From: Piscicola geometra
Taxonomy: Eukaryota; Annelida; Clitellata; Hirudinida; Piscicolidae
Reading direction: 5' to 3'
Assembly (NCBI GenBank): GCA_943735955.1
Contig: OX030958.1
Coordinates: 2,921,531 to 2,985,530, forward strand
Length of the DNA: 64,000 nt
Made by a program: the position numbers and the translations under genes. This document shows positions 1-12,100 of this stretch, piece by piece. The first letter of the stretch is position 1. Each line of letters begins with the position of its first letter. The notes below the pieces were generated by a model. It was not told the DNA's origin and did not search any database. It was given only the letters and a program-made list of their open reading frames with translations.

Positions 1-906
1 AAAATTCAAAGTATTAATTTATACAAGAAAAATAGTATAACTGACCCGTTTGATTTTATCTGACAAGTTTTCATCATCACCCATTTGTTCTAATCTCCTT
101 AATGACTGGCCACAACAACTTCAAATGTATTGCTGGAGGTTTTGACATTGAAAAATAAATAAAGTCTTTAATTATGCTGCTCGTCTTGCTGCTCGTGCTC
201 ATAATTTTATTTCATATTTCTCTTTATTTTCGTTTCTTACATTGGTTCTAGAGTGACTTTTAAAATATGCCTAAATATGTTTAAAATTCATAACTGTTCT
301 GATCCAATTTATCTTAAATATCTACTTAAACAACCCCCTAAATCTTTTCAAAGATCATCTACCTTTAAGCGTTCTTTTCGTTTTTCAGTTAAACACTCTT
401 TTGCTTAACGTTTTTTCTTACTGCGGTTCTCTTTTATTGAATTCTTTACCATCTTCTTTAACTTCAACTAAGTCACTCATAGCTTTCCGTCGAGGCCTAA
501 AGACGTATTTGTTCGAAACGTGATGGCTGAGCGCTTTTTTTCCCACAGGGCGCTATACAAATATTTAGTGATTGATTGATTGATAATGCAATGGTGGCTT
601 TTTAATACATTTCTATGGCATTTAATACTTATTTTAAGTACGGAGTATTGATGAAATAGAGACTTCCATACTTTGCTGGAGTTTGCTGAAAAATAATTGT
701 TAAAGAATCCAATCCCAATAACTTTTATTCTCGCTTTTTTCCGTTCCCGACCTAAAAGTTGAATCCCGTTCCCGTTTTTTCCCGTTCTCAATTTGAATTT
801 TGACTCCCGTTCTCATTCCAGTCCCAAAAACCTATTCCCGTTCCTGTCTTCCCGTTCCGAAATTAATTTTAATTCCCATTCCCGCGGGTACCAGGTCCGA
901 CCTCTA
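1..906 (-). mobile_element. hAT-A fragment, right end, broken by a LINE tail
   Basis: The left window edge lies inside a hAT element. Bases 1-150 and about 589-906 match the outer element at 51.07-51.39 and 52.97-53.10 kb, including the CCCGTTCCCG-rich subterminal repeats (about 720-890) and the terminal inverted repeat ending TCCGACCTCTA at 906. Compared with that copy, a LINE 3' tail has been inserted at about 151-588. The orientation is antisense to the transposase remnant seen in the sibling copy. The left end is outside the window, so the target duplication cannot be checked. Confidence 0.75.
151..588 (+). mobile_element. CR1-like LINE 3' end with (ATTG)n tail
   Basis: This is a 5'-truncated LINE. 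Conceptual translation gives the C-terminal part of a CR1/Jockey-type reverse transcriptase polyprotein (FRRGLKTYLF motif near 489-520, one internal stop in the 5' part). It ends in the non-coding tail GGCGCTATACAAATA and an (ATTG)n microsatellite at 567-583. The same tail occurs at 6.35, 35.8, 57.97 and 62.9-63.18 kb, so this is one family with a shared 3' terminus. It interrupts the hAT copy around it. Confidence 0.75.
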
Positions 907-1403
907 CTAGGAATGGCGTTTGTGGTTAACTGTTCGATCCAAATGTCGAACTTTTACTGGAACTTTAGTTACAGACTCCTAAAAATAAAACTGAAACTAA
1001 GCTTTAGATCACATTTGGAATTGAAACTGAAACAGTTACAATTTTCAAAATTGGTAACGGAACTGGAACTAGATCTGAATTTGTGTGGAGCTTGCCAAAC
1101 ACTTTATATAACATTTAAAGATCTTTTCTTTTTATATTGATTTCAAAATCCAGATATTTATTTTGAAATTTATTGATATGAAACATTTTTTCCAATTTTT
1201 CGAGTTTATTGAAAAATTAAATTTATAAATTGAACATTGAAGATTCAAAATTTAAAATAGATGATGAAAGGATCCTATTAAATTTTGATTATACATTTAA
1301 GTTTGTTTATTATAAAACAATTTTTTGATGATTCAAATGATTATTGGGTGAGTGATATTAGGTGAAGCCGAAGGAATTACAGAATTTACATAGGATTCTT
1401 AAG
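907..1403. other. Intergenic, AT-rich; upstream of first recognised PRPF4 exon
   Basis: After the hAT end there are about 500 bases of AT-rich sequence. Positions 920-1090 carry repeated AACTGAAAC/GGAACTGGAAC words of the kind seen in subterminal parts of hATs such as the one at 31.8 kb. No TIR pair is seen. No convincing exon for the missing PRPF4 N-terminus and no clear promoter are seen. Confidence 0.5.
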
Positions 1404-4400
1404 AGTTATATATCGTTAATTGAGATGGAAAACTTTGAAATAGAATCAAGACAAGAAAAACTAGAAGAATATGAAAGTAGAAAAAAGGTTTGTTTAAAAA
1501 AAATTAATTCATTTCTAGAAGAAATACGTATATATTTTTTAAGCCTATATTAATTTTATATATTATTTACTATTCTTAACAGGCACGTCAAATACAAGTT
1601 TCCACTGATGATCTTGAAGTGAAAGCACAACTAAGGCAACTGGGAGAACCAATATGTTTGTTTTTTTATTTAAGCTGTAATTATTACTGAGTTTATTTAA
1701 AAATTATAATTGAAAAGTTGTTTCACAAAAATATGAAACTGAATTAAAATTAAATCATTTTTTATGTAAAAAGTAGTTTAAACAAAATATGACAAAGGTT
1801 TGTTTGGAGAGGGGCCAGCAGACCGCAGGGACCGACTGAGGGAGGTGATAGCCATTCTGGGCCAGGATGCCCTCAAGAAGAAGGATGAGGCCAAGCCCAA
1901 GAGCAACAAGACCGAGGTGCGAGAAAAGGAAGTCATTGCATCTTAAAGTCTTCTGTGAAAAACTTTTTTCTGAACATTTGAAAATTATAAAAATATCCCA
2001 TAATGAGTTCTCCTGTATGAAAATGTTTTCTAAAACTTTTTAAAGCCGTCTTTACTACTCCACCCACTTGACATTCTTTCCCTCCAGACAGAGAAGGTCA
2101 CATGGTACCATGAAGGACCTAAGGAGTTGAAGGAGGCGAGGGAGGAGATTGCCAGGTACTCCATTCCAAGGGCTGCCTTGCGTCTGAAGCAGGCTCGCAT
2201 AGCTGCCCAAGAACCCACCGCGTCTTTCAACAGTCGACTGCAGGAACTCTTCAAGAGAAACAGGGTTAGCTGTTTAGGTGGATAGGTGTTTGTGAGGTTG
2301 GTTGGTTAAATAGATGTTTAGGTAGTTGCTTGGATTAGTAGGTGATTGGTTGGGTGGTTGGATTGGTGGGTGGTTGGTTGGTTGTTTGGGTGGATAGTAT
2401 CCACTGGAAATGTGTTTGGAAGGTTAGTTGAGGTTTAAATTTTATTTTACCGTTAAATAATCATTCACAATCAAAATTGTTCCTCCTTCTGTTTTATATT
2501 CAATACCTTCCAACGCAACAACTCACTTCTACACAACGCACACAGACCACCACAGCGATCTTCAGCCAAATAGCCGACCAAAGACCCATCTCACATTGCC
2601 AGTTCTCACCCAACAACCAGATGCTTGCCACCTCTTCATGGTTATAATAATAATAATAATTTTTATTATCATAACAATAATAAATATAATCATAATGGGA
2701 TGATGATGCTTCAGCATATTAATTATTGAAAATTGTCTGTCTCATGCGCAGGAGTGGCTTGTGCAAGCTTTGGTCCATACCGGATTGTAACGTTATCCGC
2801 ACTATCAGAGGTCGTTATCATTATCATCATCATCATCACCACCATCATCGTTATCATCATCACCACCATCATCATTTCGTGGCCACTCATTCATCCAGCC
2901 TAAGTTTCATTAGATTCATTCTTCGTCTCATCTCCACCATCTCTCCAACCATGATCCATCCACCACCACCACCTTTACACCCACTACCACTTTCTTCATC
3001 CACCCACCATCTTTTTCACCTAGCACCACCTCCACTCACCAAACAATATCTTTTTTTTCCACCTTTTCCACCCACTTCTACTTCTTTCACTCACAAACCG
3101 CCACCTTCATCCACAACCACAATGCACCCACCTCCACCTACCCACCACAACCACCCCACAATGCACCCACCTCCACCTACCCACCACAACCACCCCACAA
3201 TGCACCCACCTCCACCCACCACGACAGCGCATCCCACGCAAGCGGGCTGCATCACCTTCCACCCTCGTTCCACCATCGACCTATCCGAATCATCCGCCAA
3301 CCTGGCCACCTGTTCCACCGATGGTCAAGTCAAGTTGTGGCCCCTTGACAGGTGGGGTGGGATGGATGGATGGGGTTGGGAGGAGGGTTGGAAAAAGAGG
3401 GAATGGTTGGGAAAGGAGGAAGAGGAGGGTTAAAAAAGGATAAAAGAAGGGGGAAGGAAAGTTGGAAGAATATAAAAGTATAATGAATTCAAACGACACT
3501 GCATCGATCATCTTCCTCCTTCCTCCCACCTCTGCAGTGAAGAGAGTGTCGCCAGGCTGGAAGGGCAGGAGCCTCACAGGGTTTCCAAGTGTGAGTTCCA
3601 TCCGTCTGGCAAGTTTCTCGGCACATGCTGGTCAGAGGGCAAGATTTATTTTGTTTTCTTCACAGCATTATAAATTGATTATTTTACTTGTTCTTGTTCT
3701 CCGTATTATTCTATTTTATTTTCTATTATTTCTTCTCAAAATGACTTTCATTAAACTATTTCGTTTATATTTTCGATCCCGCACTCAACCCAACCACCTC
3801 CATGACCCCAATCTTCCACCGAACCACTTCGAAACCACTTTACCAACTACTCAACCACTTCCACTACACCATCTACCAACCACACCAAACCACCTCGACA
3901 ATTCTCTTCATCCCACCACCTGACTATTTCCACAACACTATCCTTCTAATTGCGTCCACCACACAATTTTTCAAACACTTTCACAACTCCTTCCAACCTC
4001 CACACCATCTCCCAACCACACATCTACCACCCAACTTCCACACCACACCAACCACACAATCCACCCAACCTCACACCACACCAACCACACAATCCACCCA
4101 ACCGCCACCCGTTCAGCTTTGACCACTCATGGCGTCTTTGGGACGTGGAGCGGTGCACCGAAGTACTGCACCAGGAAGGCCACAGCAAGGAGGTGTATGA
4201 CATCTCTTTCCAAATAGATGGGTCCCTCGCTCTTACAGGGTGTGTGTGTAGTGGTGTCGATTGGAGGCGTGTGGTGGTGTTTGTTGAGGGAGGGGGTAGG
4301 TGGATTGATGGGGTTAGTTTTGGGGTGGTAGATGCGAGATAAGGATTGCTTGCTGCACTGGTATTGTTTCATTAATTTTGGTAGTCGAAAAATTTTATTA

Positions 4401-5478
4401 TTCAGATAGATTGTTTTAAAGCACCCACAAACAAACACACAAACACACACTCATACACACATACACACACACATACACACACACACACGCACACAGGGGC
4501 TTAGACGCGTATGGCAGGGTATGGGATTTGAGGACAGGCAGGTGCATCATGTTCCTGGAGGGACATCTTAAGGCTGTTCTCGCCGTTGACTTCTCACCGA
4601 ATGGGTGAGTGGTGGTTGAGTCAATATCGGTGGCGGTTTGGTTAAATGGGTGGTGGTTGTGCTAATGTGGGTGTTAGGACGATTTTAATAGATTGGGGCG
4701 TTTATGTATGGTCAATTCTTTCTTGACGAAGGCTCGCTATTGTCGCTTTTATCTTCGTCTAAGTGAACACTCGCACAACTCGATCAATGTATTCAGCTTC
4801 CAGATGGCGACAGGCAGCGAAGACCATTCGGTCAAGGTGTGGGACTTGAGGAATCGAAACTGCACCTACACCATTCCAGCGCACAACAGCCTCGTCTCAC
4901 GGGTGAAGTTTCAAAGTAGGCGGCTCGGAATGCGTTGATGGATGATGGGTGCTTAACGGGGTGGATAATGCTACTCCAAAGTATATAAAAAATGTCTAAA
5001 TCCAAATTTGTGTACAGATTCAATTTTGAGACCGTTCAAATGAAAGGTTATGCGTGCAATATATTTTTTGTGGGTATTCGAAATGTAGGCTTGTGAATGC
5101 CTCACCCAGACGACACAGGCTTCTACCTGGTTACTGCATCTTACGACCAAACCGCCAAGGTGAGGACACAATTTTCACCAAATAAAATGATTTCATCTCA
5201 TCTTTTTCAATTCATTAATTTACACTTTCCGTTTAATTTAAATAGTTTACTTATCCAAAGATCCAGCTTTACTTTTTTTCTGGGCACACTACACCAGCAC
5301 TCGTCCACACTGCCTCTCCTCCACTCAGATTTGGAACCACCCGAACTGGTCCCCGTCCCAAGTGCTCAGCAACCAGGGCGGCAGGATCATGTGCGTCGAC
5401 GTCTCCAACAACGACGCCTACATCGCCACTTCGACCTACAACAAGTCCTTCAACCTTTGGACCCCGTCGCAGTCCTGA
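1404..5478 (+). CDS. PRPF4: PRPF4, U4/U6 snRNP WD40 protein, 13 exons (N-terminus missing)
   Basis: PRPF4 is a core subunit of the U4/U6 and U4/U6.U5 tri-snRNP that works in pre-mRNA splicing in the nucleus. Exons I can place: 1404-1487, 1583-1655, 1798-1916, 2088-2264, 2546-2640, 2752-2810, 3228-3351, 3538-3630, 4117-4239, 4497-4604, 4797-4915, 5110-5159, 5329-5478. All have GT donors and AG acceptors, and together they give 1,374 nt, an exact multiple of three (457 residues plus stop). Order: the SFM (splicing factor motif) region with [10 protein letters not shown] and [15 protein letters not shown], the WYHEGP segment, then WD40 repeats with motifs such as [31 protein letters not shown] and the final NLW. 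The protein family has about 520 residues, so roughly 65 N-terminal residues are not found. The start at 1404 is an inferred acceptor, not an initiation codon. The 12th exon acceptor at 5108-5109 was chosen because only it keeps frame. Confidence 0.93.
2270..2400 (+). repeat. G/T-rich simple sequence in PRPF4 intron 4
   Basis: The intron after 2264 carries a run of GGTTGG, GGTGGTTGG and GGGTGG words on the transcribed-sense strand for about 130 bases. The many G-doublets and triplets could form G-quadruplex-like structure in the pre-mRNA. It is simple sequence with no coding potential. Confidence 0.7.
3122..3227 (+). repeat. 39-bp tandem repeat in PRPF4 intron 6
   Basis: The unit starting ATGCACCCACCTCC recurs at 3122, 3161 and 3200, giving a period of 39 bp. 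It lies just before the intron 6 acceptor at 3226-3227. It creates a long false open frame of His, Pro and Thr that is not protein coding. Confidence 0.85.
4041..4105 (+). repeat. 33-bp duplication in C/A-rich PRPF4 intron 8
   Basis: The word CACCACACCAACC starts at 4041 and again at 4074 inside a long C/A-rich intron (3631-4116) that is nearly free of G on the + strand. It ends at the acceptor before the exon at 4117. Confidence 0.75.
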
Positions 5479-6340
5479 AGAATCGGGAATATAATTTTTT
5501 TATTAATTATGTATTAAAGATTGAGAATTATTTTATATTCTATTAAATGTGTGTTAGACAGACTATACGGTGTAGTAGTTCTACTATAATAAGTATGACA
5601 GTTTCTAAAAGAATTCGTTATACATTTATTTTCATTATTATTTTCTAAAATAAGTCATTTCACATTAAAATAATGTTTCAATATTTATTGATGCTTCTTC
5701 AGAGTATTTATAAATATAATCAGTTGAATTAAAAAACCTAAATAGTGGTTTTAATACTTTAAAACGTTTTTTTTGAATATAAAATAAAGAAAATTGAGTG
5801 AAAACTAAATAAAAACAATTTTTATATACAAAATGTGTCAAATAGTGTCATCTTATTATTTAAAGAGATGAATTTCACGACTTAATTCCATATTTGTCCG
5901 CTTTTTGCCTATCTAAAAGTTTAAGGTCATATTCTAGAATAAATTGTGAGTTAAAGTAAGGTTAGGATTCTTAAAAAAAGGAATACCGTAAACAACAGAT
6001 TGTTTGCACACCCATAATGTTTAGACACCATGATATTGTTTTTGAAGCCCTTGTATTTTAAAATTTCATGAAATTTTTATTCGATAATAAAATGGAAAAA
6101 AATATTATAAACGAGAAGGTGGACAGTGGCGATTGAAGCATTAATGAGAATAATCATGATCAAGGTATTCTCTTTGTCAAGCAGGCAACTCGGAGCGATG
6201 CGGCAGTGCTGCACTTTTGCACGCTTGACTTGTCGGAGGCGACCAGAGGGGCGAGGGTGGGACTAGCGTGTAACTACACTGAAGGCAAATGCAGGAGGGT
6301 GTTCTCTTTCGTGCGCTTTAGTAGTGTGGTGGTGATGGTG
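5479..6340. other. PRPF4 3' flank; nothing recognised
   Basis: AT-rich sequence after the PRPF4 stop codon. A GC-richer block at about 6190-6330 reads open for some 40 codons but has no recognisable motif and no matching splice sites. It is probably repeat debris next to the LINE tail that follows. Confidence 0.4.
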
Positions 6341-6344
6341 GGCA

Positions 6345-6540
6345 AGAATCAATTAATCACCAATTATTTGTATAGCGACCTTTATGAAGCGAACAAAGGC
6401 GCTCAGCCATCACGTTCTGAACAAGTACGTCTTCAGGCCACGACGGAAAGCTATGAGTGACTTAGTTAAAGTTAGAGAGGAGGGTAAAGAATTCCATAAA
6501 AAAGGACAAGTGTTTAACTGAAAAACGAGAGAAGGATGCG
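6345..6540 (-). mobile_element. CR1-like LINE 3' tail, antisense
   Basis: Reverse complement of the LINE tail at 151-588: the coding end (CGTCTTCAGGCCACGACGG reads as the RRGLKT motif on the - strand) is followed by the GCGCTATA-like tail and a degenerate (ATTG)n at about 6345-6365. It is strongly 5' truncated. Confidence 0.7.
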
Positions 6541-6912
6541 TGTGATGGAGGCGATGACAGTGGCATGATTATCACTCAGGACAGAAATTTGACACCAGTG
6601 TTTTACTCTTTCTGACAAACTGAAAATGTCATTCTTTTTCCTCTCTCGGCCGCTGGTTCTTTTGTAAAATGATGGATCTGCTGACTTCATTCAGTGTGCC
6701 AGCTCTTTACATTCAGCAACATTATTCTGTTTTTGAAAGTTGAAGCTAGTTTCAAGCATTTTTAGAGTCGATTCGAATGTCCGTTTTTTTCTCTTCATTG
6801 CTGACGCAGCTGATCCACCAGTTTTAATCATTTCTTCTGTGATGTGGTAGAAAGTTTTGTACACAAACTTCTGGTTATTGTTCTACTAGTATTCATCACT
6901 CTCACTCACCCT
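6541..6912. other. Intergenic; nothing recognised
   Basis: About 370 bases between the LINE tail and the complete hAT element. No open frame longer than 60 codons free of the hAT, and no repeat that I can link to another place in the window. Confidence 0.4.
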
Positions 6913-8957
6913 CAGGGGCGCAACCAGCAAAAAATGCTGGGGGGGGGCTCAACTTTAGTAAAAAAAAATAATTGTTTAATCCATTTACCGCAGCTCTTGC
7001 GTTTTGCAACATCAATTTTTATATTTTTTTTCTGTTTTTATACCGAGTTTTTTCACATATTTTGTACAATAAATTTTAAATTTTAATTTTATAGGTTAAA
7101 TTTCAATTTTTTCGATTTTATTATTTATAGTCTTTTATATCCTGTTCACATTTAAACTTTCTCAAAAAAACCTTTCTTCGCTTAGATAATTGTTCAATTT
7201 TTTCGTTCGATTTTAAGTATATTTATACGAATTTAGTCTTAATTTCAGTGTGAAAAGATAGTTAATACTTGAATTAATTTTTTAATATTCAAAATAACTT
7301 GCAAAACGTTTTCAATGCTTTTAAAAATCAATGGTGCGTTTTCGCAACTTTGACATAATATGATTTCATATGATTTTTAATAAGTCTAGTCATTATAATA
7401 ATAACAAAATTTGCTATTTTAATGTTAATGTATTATGAAATTTATAAAATTAAAATTGAAAGTTGAATTTTGTAGATGAATGTTGATTTTTATATTTCGA
7501 TAAAAAATTTAAAACCGCAAATTTTTCACACTTGAAGCTTTTATTGAAAAGAATATAGTTTTTTAACCTCTCATAGGTTGAATATAAAATTAAAATAAAG
7601 ATAACATTCGTCGTCAGTGTCGTCTTTGAAACAGCAAGACAGTTTATGAGTGCTGTTGTAATTCACGTTAAATAATTTGCTTTGTTGTAATTAAAATAAT
7701 TATTATTAATATTATAACAAATAAAATAATTAGAAGTTTGAATTTTATCGAACTATTCGCAATTGAAATTTATTTCTGTTTAATAAATGTGGTTTGAATC
7801 AATTTATTTATGCTTTCTTACTGTACATAAGTATGTCACACTTCCCGCTCACGTTGCGTTTTCGCAGCATTTTGCCCCATTAAAACTTATGAAATAATTG
7901 TTTTCAATTTTGCTTGAGTTATTCTTATAACCATATAATGCAAGTCTAAATGTAAAATTCATTTTACTTTTTTTTCTCGGGTAGCGGCGGTCAATGGGCT
8001 AAATAAAAACTACCAATTATACTTGATAAAAAATTTAGATAGTTTATTAATGATACGAAAGAAAAACTACAAACTAAGTTGCATAGTATTCTTAAAGTTA
8101 CGTCATCATTTTTCAAACTAAGGAAAAAAATAAAAAAATAAGTTTGATATGAGATCCTAAACAGTCTATAATTTTTTTCAAAATATTTAGTTTCAACTAA
8201 ATTTTGATGTGTTTTCAGTTACAAAATAATTTTTCGATCAGTTTGTGAAAATCTTTTCACCATTTCATTTACTGGAAGAAGTGCAGTAGCGGTTTTGGTA
8301 GCAGATATTCTCAAACAAGCTATGCAAACGACATGCAGATACAGTCGTCTTAAGATGAATTTTATTAAGCCGAAGTTTAGAAAATGCTCTTTCTGCATCT
8401 GATGAAGTAACTCGCAGACTCAGAACAACATCGAGCATATAATGCAACTCGGGCTGAAAGCTTGTTGCTCAAAATAATTCTTTCAGTTCGATACATGCAA
8501 TGAGATCAGACTGATACGCACGTAAACTTGATGTGTTGTTGTGATTTTGAGCTGTCTTTACACAGTTTCAGCATCCTTTCCATGAAGGTTGGATAATTCT
8601 GAAAGCTCGAGAGTTATTTTGTCCATCTGATTTGTTCTCTATATACTGTGTCATGGCTTAAAAAATTTACAGATAAAAAGTATAAAGATTTAAAAGTGTA
8701 GTTAAGGTCTAGTGGTGCTCTATTTCTTCTCAGAATTTGTGACATGTTAGTGTTATTTTGGTGGGATCTCTATGTTCTGTGTTGATATATGAAATGTTTC
8801 GTGAGATAAAGACCCGATGGCCATCCAAAGAAAATATCATTGTCCTATGGCATATTGAAAAATTCATTACCCCCCCTCCCCCCACCACCTAAAAAAACTC
8901 ATCGATTTTTGAAAAATTGCGAGCCCCCCCCCCCAGCCTCCCCTGGTTGCGCCACTG
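6913..8957 (-). mobile_element. hAT-B element, complete ends with 8-bp target duplication
   Basis: Ends are CAGGGGCGCAACCAG at 6913 and CTGGTTGCGCCACTG ending at 8957, flanked on both sides by CTCACCCT (6905-6912 and 8958-8965). That is the 8-bp duplication of hAT transposases. Runs of C and G lie just inside each end. Inside, on the - strand at 8265-8447, a fragment reads like the C-terminal dimerisation region of TTF-type hAT transposases (SSDAERAFSKLRLNK). The rest is stop-ridden, so the copy is dead. Confidence 0.9.
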
Positions 8958-8965
8958 CTCACCCT

Positions 8966-9182
8966 CGAAAGTTTTTTTAAGTATCATTTGTTTCTGTATA
9001 TTATGTTTTAAAAAAAATTAAAATACTATGTAAATAAACTTTTTTTTCTATATTATATAATTAAAAAATTTAACATTCCAAATAAATAATGAGAATATTA
9101 GTTTTGTCTTTGTGTTAAATGGTGAAAACATTTATTTATTAAATTTTAAATGATAAAAACTCTTTTATTCGGGGCTGGATAC
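8966..9182. other. Short AT-rich spacer between two hAT elements
   Basis: AT-rich and without features; it separates hAT-B from the hAT-C copy. Confidence 0.4.
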
Positions 9183-12100
9183 CATGGGCGGCGATCCTGG
9201 GGCGATCCTGGAGTCAGGACCCCCCCCCACTTTTTTTACATTTTTGTAATCCAAAATTTCTATTTGTATATGAGCATAATCGTCAACCATGGCATAAAAG
9301 TAATTGTTTATACAGTAATACATTGTGAGTATGTGTAGTTATAATGATAGCTGTCTAAAACAAAAATATTCTTTTCTCACTTAAATACTCCTTCACCTAG
9401 TTTTTTTATCATTATGGCGTAGGCGGGAATCTTGAGGGGGTCTGGGGTCCACCTCTACAAGAACCCCCTCACTCTTTTAAAAATACACATTTCTCAACTC
9501 TAATTTTGATACGAGTTTAATCGTCAACCATGGGATAAAAAATGCTAATACAGTAATACATTGTGAGTATGTATGGGCAGCGATGCTAGGGGAGTTCTGG
9601 GGTCCATCTTAACAGGGACCCCCTCAGTTTTACAAATCAAATAATTTCTTAACTCCTATCTTAATACAAGCGAAATCGTCAACCATAGCATGAAACAGAA
9701 TTTTTATTCAGTAATATATTTTTTCACTTTTCGCAAGTAGACATTTAAAATGCTTTTCAGAAAATATCAGTTCACTTTTTGCAAGCAGACAGATTTACAT
9801 TTTTATAAAAAAATCATTCATATTGTGCTACTTATTTTGCATGGACGAAATTCATAGGGGGTTCTGAGGTCCACTTCAATATCAACCCTTTCAATTTTTT
9901 AGATGAACCAAAGTTAAGGAATTTCAAAAAGCTTCGAACATTAACTGAAGTTGTGGTTAAATTAAACTACAAGTTTCACATCGCATAACTGCCAAAAAGA
10001 AATGCTGAGGCTTTTAGCTCATTCTATCGTTAGAAACATAGTGTGCACTGTTAATGCCGAATCAAGCGAGTTTGGTATTGTGGTTGACGGCACACAAGAC
10101 TGCAATGGGTTAGAGCAGGAATCGATATGCATTCTTTTTGTTGATGAAGCTCTGAATTATGCTACCTTTAGAAAAACTAAGTGCTCAGACTTATGACGGC
10201 GCTGCTAGCATGAACGGCCGATATAACGGTTGTCAGGCTATTATCAGCAGTGAACATCCGCTTGCATTGTTTTTCCACTGTTCTACACACCAGTGTTATT
10301 TTCGTTTCATAAAATAATTATAGTTTTTATTTCAGTTTCGTTTTGGAATTAATTATAGTTTTTATTTTCGTTTCAGTTTTGAAAATATATTAATTTACAA
10401 CTTTGAACACTATTTTTTATATCTAAAAAAATTAATTGATCATAAAATGAAACAGTAAAATAGAACTGTATATTAACAACAAATGAGTTTTTAAAATTAA
10501 CAGTCAATTTAAATATAATGAGAATTGAGTACGTAAATTATTGAGTAATGACAAATTTGAAATATAATAAAAAATTTAAAATTAAAATAAGTGATAATTT
10601 TATTGACAAAGCGAAGCGGTAAAAAATTAACGTTTTATAAATGGCGCTACTTTCATAAAGCCCCAAGATAATGTTTATAACATAGACAAATATTTTTTAT
10701 ATAATTTATTCATTTGCATATTATGGCATACTTTGAAATTTATTTAATTTTCATTTTGAAAATAATTATAGTTTTTATTTCAGTTTCGTTTTGGAAATAA
10801 TTATAGTTTTTATTTTCGTTTTCGTTTTGAAAAAAAATTTAGTTTTTATTTTCGTTTTTGTGGAACGATTATTCAGAATTTTCGTTTTTGTTACGAAAAT
10901 AACACTGCTACACACTGTGCAATTCTTGTTGCCCAGCACACAGCTGCCGCAAATCCCTATGTGAGCAATTCACTTCAGTTTGTCCAAGAGTTAGGTGCTT
11001 TTTACAATCGTTCAGGGAAGGTCAAGAAGCAGTTTAGTAATGCTTTAGTGTCTCTTGTAAGTGACTTTCCTGGTGAGCCACTGAATAAAAAGTATAGTTT
11101 AAAACTTCTTAGTCCTACAAGATGACTGATCAGAGTTTCTACAGTGTCCTCTGTGCTTGAACATTATCAAGTGGTACCTGTTAGCTTGGAATCATTTGCT
11201 TCCATTGGTACTGCTGATGAAACAGCTGAAAGACTTGAAGCCTTTTTTCAACAGGGCACTTCTGCACTGGCCCTCAAAGAATTGTTTTGGTGTTTTCACT
11301 TTTGGAACAGTTAAACAAGTCATTGCAATCAGCAAGTGCCAAGTTCAGTGGAATGGTTGCAGCGACTGATTCAGTTGAGCAAGAACTGCGTCGCCTACGA
11401 TCAGATGAATAGCTTTACGCCATTTTCAAAGATGTCAACAGTATGGTTTTGGCATATAATCTCGAGCCGATTGTTGTACCTCGGGTGCAAAAGCCGCCAC
11501 AAAAGTATCGTGGGCTGAGCCCAGCTTATGTAGCAACAACACCAGAGGAACATTATCAAGCAGCATATTACGCTGTCATAGACATTGCAATCATGCAACT
11601 CACAAGAAGGTATAATCGAGATTCTCCTGGTTTGCGTTCATACTTGCAGCTGGAGACAATGTTGCTAACTGGTGAAGTGAAGCATGTTATTTGCAAGCAG
11701 TATCGTGAGTTAAACGCAACTAGTCTTTGTTCACAGTTAACTATGTTTAAAGACCAGAATGAATACAGAACTTTAGCACAAACGAAAAAAATAAAGCAAG
11801 CTATGATCCCGGAAGTCAGAGCTTTGTTTCCTTAGGTTGAAAGATTGATCAGGTTGATGTTTGTGTGTCCAATAACGTCATATACTGCAGAAAGATCTTT
11901 TAGTGCTTTGCGGCGTCTTAATACTTGGTTGCGTGCACCTATGACACAGCCTCGCTTGAATTCACATTGGACATCAGGATATACTTTACAGTCTGGATTT
12001 GAAAAGACTAGCAAAAGAATTTGCCAGTCGGTCAGACATTCGAAGGGGTCTTTTTAGAAATTGGAGTAAACGAGCTGTAGGGAGAGGGCAGGAGGACAGG

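Noticed and set aside
2726..3433. Long + strand open frame rich in His, Pro and Thr
   Set aside because: It joins one genuine PRPF4 exon (2752-2810) to a CAT/CCACC simple-sequence intron and then to the next exon (3228-3351). The donor at 2811 and acceptor at 3226-3227 remove the His/Pro-rich part, and the family has no such insert.
3462..4342. Overlapping + strand open frames in C/A-rich sequence
   Set aside because: They are shadows of PRPF4 introns 7-9; only 3538-3630 and 4117-4239 match the WD40 protein.
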